Source: a virus. From it: 20,552 nucleotides of DNA. Position numbers and translations under genes: made by a program. Of this stretch, positions 6,294 through 12,808 are shown in pieces. The number at the start of each line of letters is the position of its first letter. Position 1 is the stretch's first letter. Where the stretch lies: IMG/VR virus record IMGVR_UViG_3300010316_000066, positions 1 to 20,552 of that record; one strand, 5' to 3'. The notes under the pieces were generated by a model. It was not told the origin of the DNA and made no database searches. It saw only the letters and a program-made list of their open reading frames with translations.

Positions 6294-8245
6294 AGGTATC
6301 CGAAAAGATAGACATTGCAATCGAATACCTTGAAAGAGGATGGTCACTCATACCGATCAGCCCCGACACAAAGCGGCCTCTGATCAAATGGCTGGCCTAT
6401 CAGGATCGCCACCCGACCGAAGATGAAATCACCTCGTGGGTTGAGGCGTGGCCTGACTGTTCCTTTGCGATTGTCACGGGGGAAATATCGGGCTGCGTTG
6501 TGGTGGACTGCGACAATGAAGATGCCATCCACGCCGCGTATGACGCGGACATGCGCAGCCCGATCAAGGTGAAGACCAAGCGGGGTGTCCACCTATACTT
6601 CGAACACCCAAAGGATGGCACTCGACGTGGACCCCGTGCTGGCAACAACAGCAGGGGAGAGGACTGGCCAAAGATCAATGGCCTCGACTTCCGTGGTGAC
6701 GGATCATACGCACTCTTGCCCCCATCCTCTGGCTATCACTGGGACTACCCGACCCACACACTGGACTGGGACGACATGCCAATGTGGAAGGACTGGACCC
6801 CCAGCCTTGATGCCCACATGGAAAGCAAGTCGAAGGACGACGGGTTCTCCTTCGGTGACCTTGACCTGTCCGGCATCGAGGCCATGGGGGAGTTCGTCTC
6901 AGAGTGGGACAACACCGCCCGCTACGTCTTGGAGAAGTACCCCACCACCCGCAAGCTACCCACTGGAATGAGCAATGGTCGCAATGAGCGCGTCATGCGG
7001 TGGATCAGCGAGTGCATCATGGATGGGTACTTCGGCGATGAGCTGCGCCTCAAGGGCTACTCGTTCATGAATGAGTTCTACGTGGACCCGTTGGAGGCTG
7101 CCGAGTATGAGGCCACGGTGCGGAGTATGGAGGCTGCCGAGAGGCGCAACCATCCAGAGCGCTTCACAGACACGGGCGAGTACATCCCACGCGAGGCGAC
7201 ACACGTCACCACGACGTCCGAGCATCCCGCAGAAGAGAAGCCGCCCGCCAAAACCAAGCGCCTGATCCAGATGAAGGATGCCGAAGACCTCATGCGTGAG
7301 GCGGACGGGCGTTCCTATCTGATCGAACCATGGCTACCACCAGCCACCATCGTTCAGGTGCACGGCTATTCTGGACACGGGAAGTCCATGTTCCTACAGC
7401 ATGCGCTGGGCGCACTCACCGCTGGCCGTAAATACTTTGGCCCCTTCGAGATCGGCAGGGCGGCACGGGTACTTTACCTCGACTATGAGATGGGTATGTC
7501 CACCATCGCCAGACGACTGATGGAACTGCGCACAGCACACGGAGACACGGGCGACAGGCTGCAAATCTGGACACCCTTCGTCGAAGGTAAGGACATGAGC
7601 CTGCTGCAACCCGAAGGTCTGGCCGCATTGCAGGAGTGGGTGATCAACGTGAAGCCAGATGTTGTGGTGATCGACACCATCCGCAGTGCGTTTCCGGGCC
7701 TCAAGGAGAACGACGCTCAAGAATGGTCTCGCGTCAATCAACTGGCCACACGTCTGCGCAACTCTGGCTATGCAGTGATCATGGTCCACCACTCCAACAA
7801 GCCCGGAGAGAATGGGAAGTCAGGGCGTGAGGCTGGATCATCGAACCAGCTTACCGTCTTGGAGACGCAGATCAAAGTCACGCAGGTATTCCCAGACGAA
7901 GAGACGGCGCGAGAGAACGCTGGCATCTGGGACGAAGACTACACCAAGCCTGTCTGGGATGCGCTCCAACGCAAATGCCCAGCGGATTACAAACTCTACA
8001 TGGTCAACGAGATACGCTACGGCAAAGTGCGCGAGTGGTCCGACTTGCATGATCGTCTGCAATGGGTGGGGTATGCAGCCAACACCATCACAGACGAACG
8101 TACAATCGTGTCGTCACGATCCACAAAGCAGAAGGCCAAGGATATGGCCATCGACGGGTGGGGTATGGAAGCTATAGCTGATCGGCTCTCTCGGCCATTA
8201 TCTTTGGTGAGAGACTGGCTAGAGGTGCACCCACCCGTATCTTAG
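6290..8245 (+). CDS. Primase-polymerase (Prim-Pol) fused to RepA-like helicase ATPase
   Basis: A 651-residue replication protein with two domains. Residues 5-165 are a bifunctional DNA primase/polymerase domain: the metal-binding pair Asp73/Asp75 ('CVVVDCDNED'), His101 in 'KRGVHLYFEH' and 'GLDFRGDGSYALLPP' are the expected motifs. After a linker, residues 340-530 form a RecA-fold ATPase of the RepA/AAA_25 type, with Walker A 'GYSGHGKS' (359-366), 'VLYLDYEMG', Walker B 'VVVIDT' (458-463) and 'VIMVHHSNKPG' (497-507). The last 35 residues look like a helix-turn-helix. Together these would prime and unwind DNA at the phage origin. GTG start at 6290 with AAGGAGGG upstream, coupled to the Cro-like gene. 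Its 3' end overlaps a convergent small gene by 74 bases. Confidence 0.92.
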   Translation: MKVSEKIDIAIEYLERGWSLIPISPDTKRPLIKWLAYQDRHPTEDEITSWVEAWPDCSFAIVTGEISGCVVVDCDNEDAIHAAYDADMRSPIKVKTKRGVHLYFEHPKDGTRRGPRAGNNSRGEDWPKINGLDFRGDGSYALLPPSSGYHWDYPTHTLDWDDMPMWKDWTPSLDAHMESKSKDDGFSFGDLDLSGIEAMGEFVSEWDNTARYVLEKYPTTRKLPTGMSNGRNERVMRWISECIMDGYFGDELRLKGYSFMNEFYVDPLEAAEYEATVRSMEAAERRNHPERFTDTGEYIPREATHVTTTSEHPAEEKPPAKTKRLIQMKDAEDLMREADGRSYLIEPWLPPATIVQVHGYSGHGKSMFLQHALGALTAGRKYFGPFEIGRAARVLYLDYEMGMSTIARRLMELRTAHGDTGDRLQIWTPFVEGKDMSLLQPEGLAALQEWVINVKPDVVVIDTIRSAFPGLKENDAQEWSRVNQLATRLRNSGYAVIMVHHSNKPGENGKSGREAGSSNQLTVLETQIKVTQVFPDEETARENAGIWDEDYTKPVWDALQRKCPADYKLYMVNEIRYGKVREWSDLHDRLQWVGYAANTITDERTIVSSRSTKQKAKDMAIDGWGMEAIADRLSRPLSLVRDWLEVHPPVS

Positions 8246-8414
8246 CGTCTGTCTCCTTACGGGCGGTGCGTAGCTGGTGCATACGTTCCGCCCACTCCCT
8301 TGGCTCCAAGTGACGGATGGCCGTCACCTTCGCGTCAGGAAAACTCTCACGAACTTTGTCGATCATTTGAGCAACACTGGGATACTTTTCTCGGTTGGAA
8401 TTTTTCGCGCTCAT
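8172..8414 (-). CDS. Small hypothetical basic protein
   Basis: An 80-residue protein on the strand opposite the primase-helicase. I do not recognise it. It is highly charged ('KVRESFPDAKVTAIRHLEPR', 'QLRTARKETDAKIRVG') with predicted helices and no membrane segment or cysteine. Support for it being real is the ATG with AAGGA at good spacing and balanced codon use; against it are its small size and the 74-base overlap with the end of the primase gene. It reads away from the repeat-rich intergenic region 8415-8718. A small DNA-binding or inhibitor protein is possible, but nothing specific is visible. Confidence 0.5.
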   Translation of the reverse strand: MSAKNSNREKYPSVAQMIDKVRESFPDAKVTAIRHLEPREWAERMHQLRTARKETDAKIRVGAPLASLSPKIMAERADQL

Positions 8415-8718
8415 ACAGACGCTTTCCTTAGGAATTTTGAACGGATTTTTGGAGGCACCGCCTCCTGCGTCTGCTACTTGCTATGTCAACAAGTCTGCTC
8501 TCTTGCTTTCTTGCTCACTACGACAGGCCCCCCAAGGGGGGCTGGCGAAGTGTCTGCTTGTCTTGCTGTCTGGCTCTTTGCCTTACGGCGGTGTATCTGC
8601 CGAGGCGTAGTAAGTCAACACCCTTTGACACCTTATACCATTTGAAGACACCCAACGAGTTGTCGTGCTGTCTCATATGGGGTAATAGGATACCACAACA
8701 CTTGGTGTGAGGTCCGAT
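8415..8718. other. Repeat-rich intergenic region (304 bases), possible origin or control region
   Basis: No convincing gene. It holds a perfect dyad GGAGGCaccGCCTCC (8451-8465), three copies of TCTTGCT (8501-8507, 8509-8515, 8561-8567), a C6/G6 hairpin (8525-8543), and three same-direction copies of the operator-like word: AACACCC (8617-8623), GACACCTT (8627-8634) and GACACCC (8647-8653). The 11-base word TGTCTCATATG at 8669-8679 is also found upstream of the CobS-like gene. TTGACA at 8625-8630 looks like a -35 box, but no good -10 follows; TTGTCG (8660-8665) with TAATAG (8683-8688) is a weak alternative for the gene at 8719. The position beside the primase-helicase makes a replication origin plausible. 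Confidence 0.45.
8525..8543. repeat. C6/G6 intergenic hairpin
   Basis: AGgCCCCCCaaGGGGGGCT can fold into a very GC-rich stem with one bulged base. No T-run follows on either strand, so it is not a standard terminator. Related C-run/G-run hairpins occur at 9985-10019 and 12934-12948. Confidence 0.7.
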
Positions 8719-9015
8719 ATGCCACGCAAGATATACGTCTCTGAGGCCAGTAAGGTATGGCTGCGAGACAATCACCTAGATGTCTCCTACCCCGACATGG
8801 CCTCTCACATCGGCTGCTGCGTAGACACCCTCAAACGCATCCTCGTGCGAGAAGGTCTCCAAGAATTTGACGGAGCGAAGTACCAAGTCCGCCGCAACCA
8901 CGACATCCCAACTTGGACACGACCCTGCATGGTCTGCAAGTCAGAGGAAGAAAGACCCAAGGGCTGGTATCTCTGCCGACCATGCAGAACCAGAGCAGGA
9001 TACGACGAGATATGA
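8719..9015 (+). CDS. Small HTH plus zinc-ribbon DNA-binding protein
   Basis: A 98-residue protein. The start is set at ATG 8719, with GAGG six bases upstream; a GTG at 8707 would add four residues. Residues 23-46 ('YPDMASHIGCCVDTLKRILV') look like a helix-turn-helix of the kind that recognises short DNA words. Residues 70-89 hold Cys70-x2-Cys73 and Cys86-x2-Cys89, a four-cysteine zinc ribbon. It is followed, with an ATGA overlap, by an HNH endonuclease. Small HTH/zinc-finger proteins next to HNH genes are common in phages, and the pair may act on the same target. Regulator or homing accessory is uncertain. Confidence 0.75.
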   Translation: MPRKIYVSEASKVWLRDNHLDVSYPDMASHIGCCVDTLKRILVREGLQEFDGAKYQVRRNHDIPTWTRPCMVCKSEEERPKGWYLCRPCRTRAGYDEI

Positions 9016-9569
9016 CCGACGAAATCTGGGCAGACATACCTCACTTCCCCGGCTACCAAGTCTCAACACATGGCCGCATCAACCGCACAGAAAAAACTCC
9101 GGGCGGCAAGCCACCCAAGATGATCATCGACTACGACAAGAAGCGACCACGTGGCAGGCACAACGCATACCACCGCGTCAAACTCCTACGAGAAGACGGC
9201 GAGAGAATTGAACGTCGCGTCCACAAGATCGTCGCCGACGCCTTCCTCCCCCCACCTCCCTCACCCGATCACGTCATCACGCACATCGACTACGACAGGC
9301 ATCGCAACGTCCCCGAAAACCTGATGTGGGTCACACGCACAGAGAACCGCGCAAGACGTCAGGCAGACGGCGCTCTCTACACAAGACCCCGGCATCACTA
9401 CTCGCGCATCTCACCCTTCATCGCAGAGCGCATCCGCCAAGCCTACGCCACGGGCGAATACTCCCTCTCCAAACTGGCCAAGGAATACAACGTCCACCAC
9501 GAGGCCATAAGACGTATCGTCAACGGCGACTGGCATCGCCCCAAATCCAGCAGAAGGAAACGGCAATGA
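9012..9569 (+). CDS. HNH homing endonuclease with NUMOD4 and C-terminal HTH
   Basis: A 185-residue protein. Residues 6-24 ('WADIPHFPGYQVSTHGRI') are a NUMOD4 motif, residues 69-115 are an HNH_3-type nuclease core with His71 ('VHKIVADAFLP'), His91 ('THIDYDRHRN') and 'PENLMWVTRTEN', and residues 133-172 form a DNA-binding helix-turn-helix ('SLSKLAKEYNVHHEAIRRIV'). This is the standard build of free-standing phage HNH endonucleases, which nick or cut DNA and spread themselves. The ATG overlaps the upstream stop (ATGA), and its stop overlaps the next start in the same way, so it is fully embedded in an operon and not inserted in a gene. Whether it is a selfish element or has a packaging or recombination role is open. 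Confidence 0.88.
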   Translation: MTDEIWADIPHFPGYQVSTHGRINRTEKTPGGKPPKMIIDYDKKRPRGRHNAYHRVKLLREDGERIERRVHKIVADAFLPPPPSPDHVITHIDYDRHRNVPENLMWVTRTENRARRQADGALYTRPRHHYSRISPFIAERIRQAYATGEYSLSKLAKEYNVHHEAIRRIVNGDWHRPKSSRRKRQ

Positions 9570-9934
9570 CCACAGCCTCACAACGCAAGGGCAACAACTT
9601 CGAGCGCGAACTCTCAGCCTACCTCAACGACACCATTGGCCTACGTGCATCACGCGCCCCACTCTCTGGCGGCGGCAACGTCGGCATGTCAGGTGGCGCT
9701 GACCTCCTTGGCACTCCCGGTCTGTTCGTCGAAGCCAAGCGCGTAGAGAAACTCTCATTCCCCGAAGCCATGCGACAGGCCAAGGGGAACGTCGTCAAGA
9801 CCAACGCGCCCGAAGTCCCTATCGTCATCAACAGACGCAACCGCCAGACCATGGGCGAAAGCTACGTCGTCTTGGAACTCGACGGCTTCCTCCAGTTCTA
9901 TCACGCTTGGCTCACCCAGCAGGGCCACATCTAA
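9566..9934 (+). CDS. Hjc-like Holliday junction resolvase / PD-(D/E)XK nuclease
   Basis: A 122-residue nuclease of the archaeal Hjc-like or VRR-NUC-like PD-(D/E)XK group. The start 'QRKGNNFERELSAYLN' gives the conserved Glu13/Glu15, 'GGADLLG' gives Asp46, and 'LFVEAKRVE' gives Glu56-x-Lys58, with Gln71 in the following helix. 'RASRAPLSGGG' before the Asp is the substrate loop seen in Hjc enzymes. The likely role is to resolve branched DNA during replication or packaging. It starts at ATG 9566, overlapping the HNH stop, with AAGGAAA upstream. A second PD-(D/E)XK nuclease at 3012-3833 belongs to another subfamily. Confidence 0.8.
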   Translation: MTTASQRKGNNFERELSAYLNDTIGLRASRAPLSGGGNVGMSGGADLLGTPGLFVEAKRVEKLSFPEAMRQAKGNVVKTNAPEVPIVINRRNRQTMGESYVVLELDGFLQFYHAWLTQQGHI

Positions 9935-9984
9935 CCGGACGACATCCTCCCTCACCCCCACCACACTGGCCTCTATCGCATGTC

Positions 9985-10019
9985 GGTCATCGGCCCCCCT
10001 TTGGGGGGGGTCCATGACC
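9985..10019. repeat. Long intergenic hairpin with C6-TTT-G6 core
   Basis: GGTCAT (9985-9990) pairs with ATGACC (10014-10019), enclosing GG/CC and a C6-TTT-G6 core. The whole forms an imperfect stem of about 14 base pairs. It lies in the 127-base gap between the Hjc-like gene and the gene at 10062. No T-run follows, but the fold could slow transcription or protect the mRNA. The rest of the gap holds a CGCAAAA direct repeat (about 10022-10042) and AGAGG before the next ATG. Confidence 0.65.
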
Positions 10020-10061
10020 TTCGCAAAACGCTAACGCAAAATAGCAAAAAGAGGTCCAGCC

Positions 10062-10619
10062 ATGGCAAGCCTTGCCCACACCAAAGAGATCGCCGACGAA
10101 ATTATAGATTGGGTCGCCCACCTTTCCGAGACCACGGAGACCTCAGGCCCCCGCTGCCCCTACGCCCAGCCCGCCATAGACGCAGGCATGGTGGCCGTCC
10201 ACGTCACCCACGACCTCGACGTCGTCTCCCGCATCAAGGCCACCAACCCCCCGATCCAGAACGCAGTGCACATCTTCGCGTGGACCAACCACATGCACCT
10301 CACCCTCGCCGAGTTCCGCGACTGGCTCCACTACCAGAACACCCACCACTTCGGCACGTGGCTCCTCGCCTTCCACCCCGCCGACCCTTCCACCGATTAC
10401 ATTCCCGGCTTCCCCGAAATCATCGACGGCGAGTATGCCGTCATCATCATGCTCAACCTCGAAGAACTCACAGCCTGCGCCCTCCCGCGCACACCCTCCA
10501 ACCAAGTCCTCCAGCGCACCAACATCGCCCGCAAATTCTTCGCGTCCATTGATCCCGGCACCCTCGCCAAGTTCGACGCTCTCGCCCTCTCAGCCTACGC
10601 TCAAGGCCACCACTCCTAA
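10062..10619 (+). CDS. Conserved phage protein of unknown function (CPYA-type)
   Basis: A 185-residue protein with an N-terminal helix and 'PRCPYAQPAIDAGMVAVHV' (residues 30-48), a central 'HLTLAEFRDWLHYQN', then 'GTWLLAFHPADP' and 'GEYAVIIMLNLEELTAC'. The order Cys-Pro-Tyr/Phe-Ala, then 'HP-D', then a hydrophobic strand before 'L-x-L' resembles a conserved hypothetical family that I recall from T4-like cyanophages and other marine phages. This link is from memory and function is unknown. ATG 10062 has AGAGG upstream. It follows a long hairpin and precedes the lambda-R-like endolysin by 12 bases, so the two are probably co-transcribed. Confidence 0.7.
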   Translation: MASLAHTKEIADEIIDWVAHLSETTETSGPRCPYAQPAIDAGMVAVHVTHDLDVVSRIKATNPPIQNAVHIFAWTNHMHLTLAEFRDWLHYQNTHHFGTWLLAFHPADPSTDYIPGFPEIIDGEYAVIIMLNLEELTACALPRTPSNQVLQRTNIARKFFASIDPGTLAKFDALALSAYAQGHHS

Positions 10620-10631
10620 GGAACCCTGCCC

Positions 10632-11420
10632 ATGTCCTCCCTCACCATGACCCCCGAATACCAAGCCTTCCTCGAAGCCATGTCCAAGCACGAAAGCGCT
10701 GGCGCATACGACGTCATGTACGGCGGCTCCAAGTTCTCCGACTTCTCCGACCACCCCCGCAAGTTCCACCCCATCAACTCTGGCCCCAACGCAGGCAAGA
10801 AGTCTTCCGCCGCTGGCAAGTACCAGTTCCTCGGCTCCACGTGGGACAGTGTCGCCTCACAGTTCGGCATCCCAGACTTCACCCCTCCCTCCCAAGACCT
10901 CGGTGCCATCGGCTACGCCATCCAGTCCTACGGCGGTAACCTCTACGAAGACCTTGCTTCCGGCGACCCAGCCCGCATCGCCAACGTCGCCACTGGCCTC
11001 AATCACAAGTGGACCTCCCTTCCGGGCGGCATCGAAGCTGGCCAAGACACGGACACCTTCGTCTCCAACTACTTCTCCGCGCTCAAGAACCCCGGCTCCG
11101 TCGCATCCAACATTGCTATCTCACAGTCGATGTACGCCGCCTCAGAGGCTGGCTCTGACATGGCCTCCCGTCTATCCCAGCAGGCGGAAGAGGGCGCTTC
11201 TACGGGCCTTACAGACGCTCCCAGCGTCCCTGCCGCCCAGCGCCCCCGCTCCCGTCCCGAACTGGACCTTCCCCAGTACGCCTTCGCTCCTCCCACCCAT
11301 TCATCTCGCCCGCAATCAGCGCCCAACCAAGAGCGCGAACTCCGCACCACCCACCGCCAACTGGCCCAAGAGGGACGCGCCCCTGCCTCCTTCTCCCAGT
11401 GGATGCGCAACCAATCTTAA
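10632..11420 (+). CDS. Lambda R-like lytic transglycosylase endolysin (GH104-like) with C-terminal extension
   Basis: A 262-residue muralytic enzyme. Residues 8-155 align by eye with phage lambda endolysin R: 'AFLEAMSKHES' with catalytic Glu21, 'AYDVMYGGSKFSDFSDHPRK' (25-44), 'SSAAGKYQFLGSTWD' (58-72), 'DFTPPSQDLGAIGY' and 'HKWTSLPGG'. Such enzymes cleave the glycan backbone and leave an anhydro-sugar. Lambda R is about 158 residues; here about 105 extra residues rich in Ser, Pro, Ala and Gln follow, which could attach the enzyme to the virion or another partner. There is no signal peptide. It is separated from the amidase lysis cassette by about 9 kb, so a virion-associated or ejection role, not host lysis, is possible. 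A strong hairpin follows the stop. Confidence 0.88.
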   Translation: MSSLTMTPEYQAFLEAMSKHESAGAYDVMYGGSKFSDFSDHPRKFHPINSGPNAGKKSSAAGKYQFLGSTWDSVASQFGIPDFTPPSQDLGAIGYAIQSYGGNLYEDLASGDPARIANVATGLNHKWTSLPGGIEAGQDTDTFVSNYFSALKNPGSVASNIAISQSMYAASEAGSDMASRLSQQAEEGASTGLTDAPSVPAAQRPRSRPELDLPQYAFAPPTHSSRPQSAPNQERELRTTHRQLAQEGRAPASFSQWMRNQS

Positions 11421-11423
11421 GAC

Positions 11424-11454
11424 AAAAAAAGGGGGGATGCTTTCGCACCCCCCC
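11424..11454 (-). terminator. Rho-independent terminator closing the five-gene minus unit
   Basis: Read on the minus strand, a GC stem (G7/C6 with a TGC/GCA inner pairing and a short GAAA loop) is followed directly by seven T residues (plus positions 11430-11424). It ends the transcript of the 12662-11476 unit. It also lies just after the plus-strand endolysin stop; in that direction no T-run follows. Confidence 0.88.
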
Positions 11455-11475
11455 TCACACTCACGCTCACCCTCA

Positions 11476-11763
11476 CTACTCTTCGGCCAGCGCCTCGCTC
11501 ACCCGTCCACCACTCACGTTGAAGCGGTCACCGATATGCTGCAATGTCATTTCGGGGTGCGTCCGCGCATACTGCCGCATCTCCCTCTTCAACTCTGCCG
11601 TTACCCGATCACTCTGCACGGGCGCTCTCACCTTCCGGTAACTCTTCCGCGTCATTCGCCTCAACGCCATCCCCAACACCCTCGCTTCATCATCTGCGCC
11701 CATGTCCACAAGACGTTCCCGCACAAGCGCAACCAACTCCCTCGCCTCCGGTATGTTACTCAT
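11476..11763 (-). CDS. Small HTH protein, last gene of the five-gene unit
   Basis: A 95-residue basic protein. The last third, 'TLQHIGDRFNVSGGRVSEAL' (73-92), is a clear helix-turn-helix resembling those of small phage regulators or sigma-like region 4 domains. The first part is helical ('ARELVALVRERLVDMG'), with an Arg/Lys-rich middle. It starts at ATG 11763, overlapping the upstream stop (TGATG), with GGAGACTGACTG as ribosome binding region. The terminator follows 22 bases after the stop. A role as a DNA-binding regulator is likely; the target is unknown. Confidence 0.78.
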   Translation of the reverse strand: MSNIPEARELVALVRERLVDMGADDEARVLGMALRRMTRKSYRKVRAPVQSDRVTAELKREMRQYARTHPEMTLQHIGDRFNVSGGRVSEALAEE

Positions 11764-11987
11764 CAGTCAGTCTCCCTGTACTTTGGGTGCGTCAGTGCCG
11801 TCTCAAGCATCTGCACCGCAATTTCACGGTCATAATATTTTGAGGACGTGATACGCGGCACTTCAATGCGGATACCTGTCGGCAAATGATACATGACAAT
11901 TATTGTATCCAAGCCGCCAACGCCCATACCAATGCGCTGATCCATGACGTTAATTCGCACATCCTCTGGTTTGATAATATCAAACAT
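11763..11987 (-). CDS. Release-factor-like (RF-1 domain) small protein lacking GGQ
   Basis: A 74-residue protein that resembles, by eye, domain 3 of class I peptide chain release factors. 'KPEDVRINVM' matches the family start 'DLRID', 'VMYHLPTGIRIEVP' matches 'RITHIPTGIVVEC', and 'REIAVQMLETAL' matches the closing helix 'KALxxLxARL'. Where release factors carry 'GAGGQHVN', this protein has 'GMGVGGLDT', so the catalytic Gln of GGQ is missing and the loop is changed. It therefore should not hydrolyse peptidyl-tRNA, but could still sit in the ribosomal A site. Small RF-like proteins are known in phages (recalled). The ATG overlaps the membrane protein stop (TGATG). An unrelated fold with a chance match remains possible. 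Confidence 0.6.
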   Translation of the reverse strand: MFDIIKPEDVRINVMDQRIGMGVGGLDTIIVMYHLPTGIRIEVPRITSSKYYDREIAVQMLETALTHPKYRETD

Positions 11988-12151
11988 CAGTCAGTCTCCT
12001 TTTTAATCAGCGTCTTAGTAACCGCTGTCATAGTAACTGCTGCGCCAAAGAACATGCCCGCCATTGCGGTAAACAGTGGGTGCCAATCAAATATGCCGCT
12101 AAAAACAACGGCCAGCGCCATAAGTGCCCACATTTTCCATACATGCACCAT
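11987..12151 (-). CDS. 54-residue two-helix membrane protein
   Basis: A short gene between two others, starting at ATG 12151 and ending at TGA 11989-11987, with TGATG overlaps at both ends. The product has two hydrophobic helices, about residues 4-20 ('VWKMWALMALAVVFSGI') and 26-46 ('LFTAMAGMFFGAAVTMTAV'), and a charged tail 'KTLIKKETD'. I do not recognise it. Holin-like or superinfection-exclusion proteins have this build, but the lysis cassette is elsewhere. Its end carries the ribosome binding site for the next gene. Confidence 0.75.
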   Translation of the reverse strand: MVHVWKMWALMALAVVFSGIFDWHPLFTAMAGMFFGAAVTMTAVTKTLIKKETD

Positions 12152-12456
12152 CACTCACCCGCCTTCCTATTCACGCGCTTCTCCTTGTGCACCTCTTCCA
12201 GTGCCAGCTTGGGCGCACCCGCCAGCCCCCACTTCTTCATAAGTCTTGGCATCGCAGGCCCTGCCACCCACAGCTTCCACTGTTTCTGCAAGACGTTCCT
12301 CTCCACCAGCCTCCTGATCCGCACCCCTGCCCCACCCTTCTTGAGGCCCAGCAGTTCACACACATCCTCCGTACCCACACCACGCCCCGTCTCCTTCATA
12401 AACTTGGCCAACAGGATCGTCGTGTTCACGTCTCCCTTACTCATTCGCTTGCCCAT
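12151..12456 (-). CDS. Winged-helix-like small protein
   Basis: A 101-residue basic protein. The start is set at ATG 12456, which overlaps the upstream stop (TGATG) and has GGAGGTG six bases upstream. Residues 10-60 look like a winged helix: 'TTILLAKFMKETGRGV', 'TEDVCELLGLKKGGAG' and 'VRIRRLVERNVL' give three helices and the turn. The C-terminal 35 residues are rich in Lys, Arg and Glu. It is probably DNA-binding. It sits second in the five-gene unit; no named family is recognised. Confidence 0.75.
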   Translation of the reverse strand: MGKRMSKGDVNTTILLAKFMKETGRGVGTEDVCELLGLKKGGAGVRIRRLVERNVLQKQWKLWVAGPAMPRLMKKWGLAGAPKLALEEVHKEKRVNRKAGE

Positions 12457-12662
12457 CACTCACCTCCCTTACGACAGCGCGCTTCGCCCGCCGCCTCCAA
12501 ATGCTTCACCAATTCGTCAGCCAGACACCCGATCACAACGCCCGCAATCTTGGCCACTGCCTCATGTATCTCACGGTCTTCCGTCTGCCGTGTCATCATC
12601 TCAACCTGCTCTATCACCCTGTCTTCAACAGCATGCACGAAGCCTCTCACATTCTCTCTCAT
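12456..12662 (-). CDS. Small helical hypothetical protein, first gene of the five-gene unit
   Basis: A 68-residue protein. ATG 12662 is chosen because AAGGGG lies about eight bases upstream; a longer start at 12695 would lie within the leader. It is almost entirely helical, with 'VHAVEDRVIEQVEMMTRQTE' and 'EAVAKIAGVVIGCLADELVKHLEAA' (about 34-58) as two amphipathic helices and a basic tail. I do not recognise a family. The coupling by TGATG to the next gene suggests a regular stoichiometry. Confidence 0.7.
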   Translation of the reverse strand: MRENVRGFVHAVEDRVIEQVEMMTRQTEDREIHEAVAKIAGVVIGCLADELVKHLEAAGEARCRKGGE

Positions 12663-12700
12663 TCTCTTACCCCTTGATCCACACCAGATTAACAACCTGT

Positions 12701-12729
12701 CTTATATCCTATACACCTAACCAACACCT
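12701..12729 (-). promoter_or_regulatory. Candidate promoter/operator for the five-gene unit
   Basis: On the minus strand there are two AGGTGT words (plus positions 12713-12718 and 12724-12729), exactly 11 bases or one helical turn apart, followed by TATAAG (12706-12701), a plausible -10 box. The stretch from AGGTGTATA onward closely resembles the control region at 6032-6055. The -35 box is not clear. Confidence 0.5.
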
Positions 12730-12780
12730 GCAACCCTCTTTCGCCACCAAGAGTTAACACTCCTCCCTCTCTCACAACCT

Positions 12781-12808
12781 TGCCAAAATCCTGCCAAAAT
12801 CCTGCCAA
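12781..12808. repeat. Three TGCCAA repeats phased at 11 bases
   Basis: TGCCAA occurs at 12781-12786, 12792-12797 and 12803-12808, with the longer unit AAATCCTGCCA shared between copies. A fourth related copy, AATCCTGCCA, lies at 12992-13001 in the integrase 3' end. One-turn phasing points to cooperative protein binding, for example integrase arm or excisionase sites. Confidence 0.7.

Noticed and set aside
6290-8245. Possible retron, CRISPR or toxin-antitoxin elements in the replication region
   Set aside because: No regularly spaced repeats, no reverse transcriptase motifs, and the Cro-like protein plus primase-helicase explain the coding content.
10849-11835. A 328-codon Pro/Ser-rich plus frame overlapping the endolysin and crossing the terminator
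   Set aside because: Shadow of the endolysin frame; low-complexity composition, no start site, and it runs through the strong hairpin into antisense of the HTH gene.
12080-12757. Long plus-strand frames (198-225 codons) over the five-gene unit
   Set aside because: Antisense to five coupled genes with proper start regions; composition is low-complexity Ser/Pro/His.
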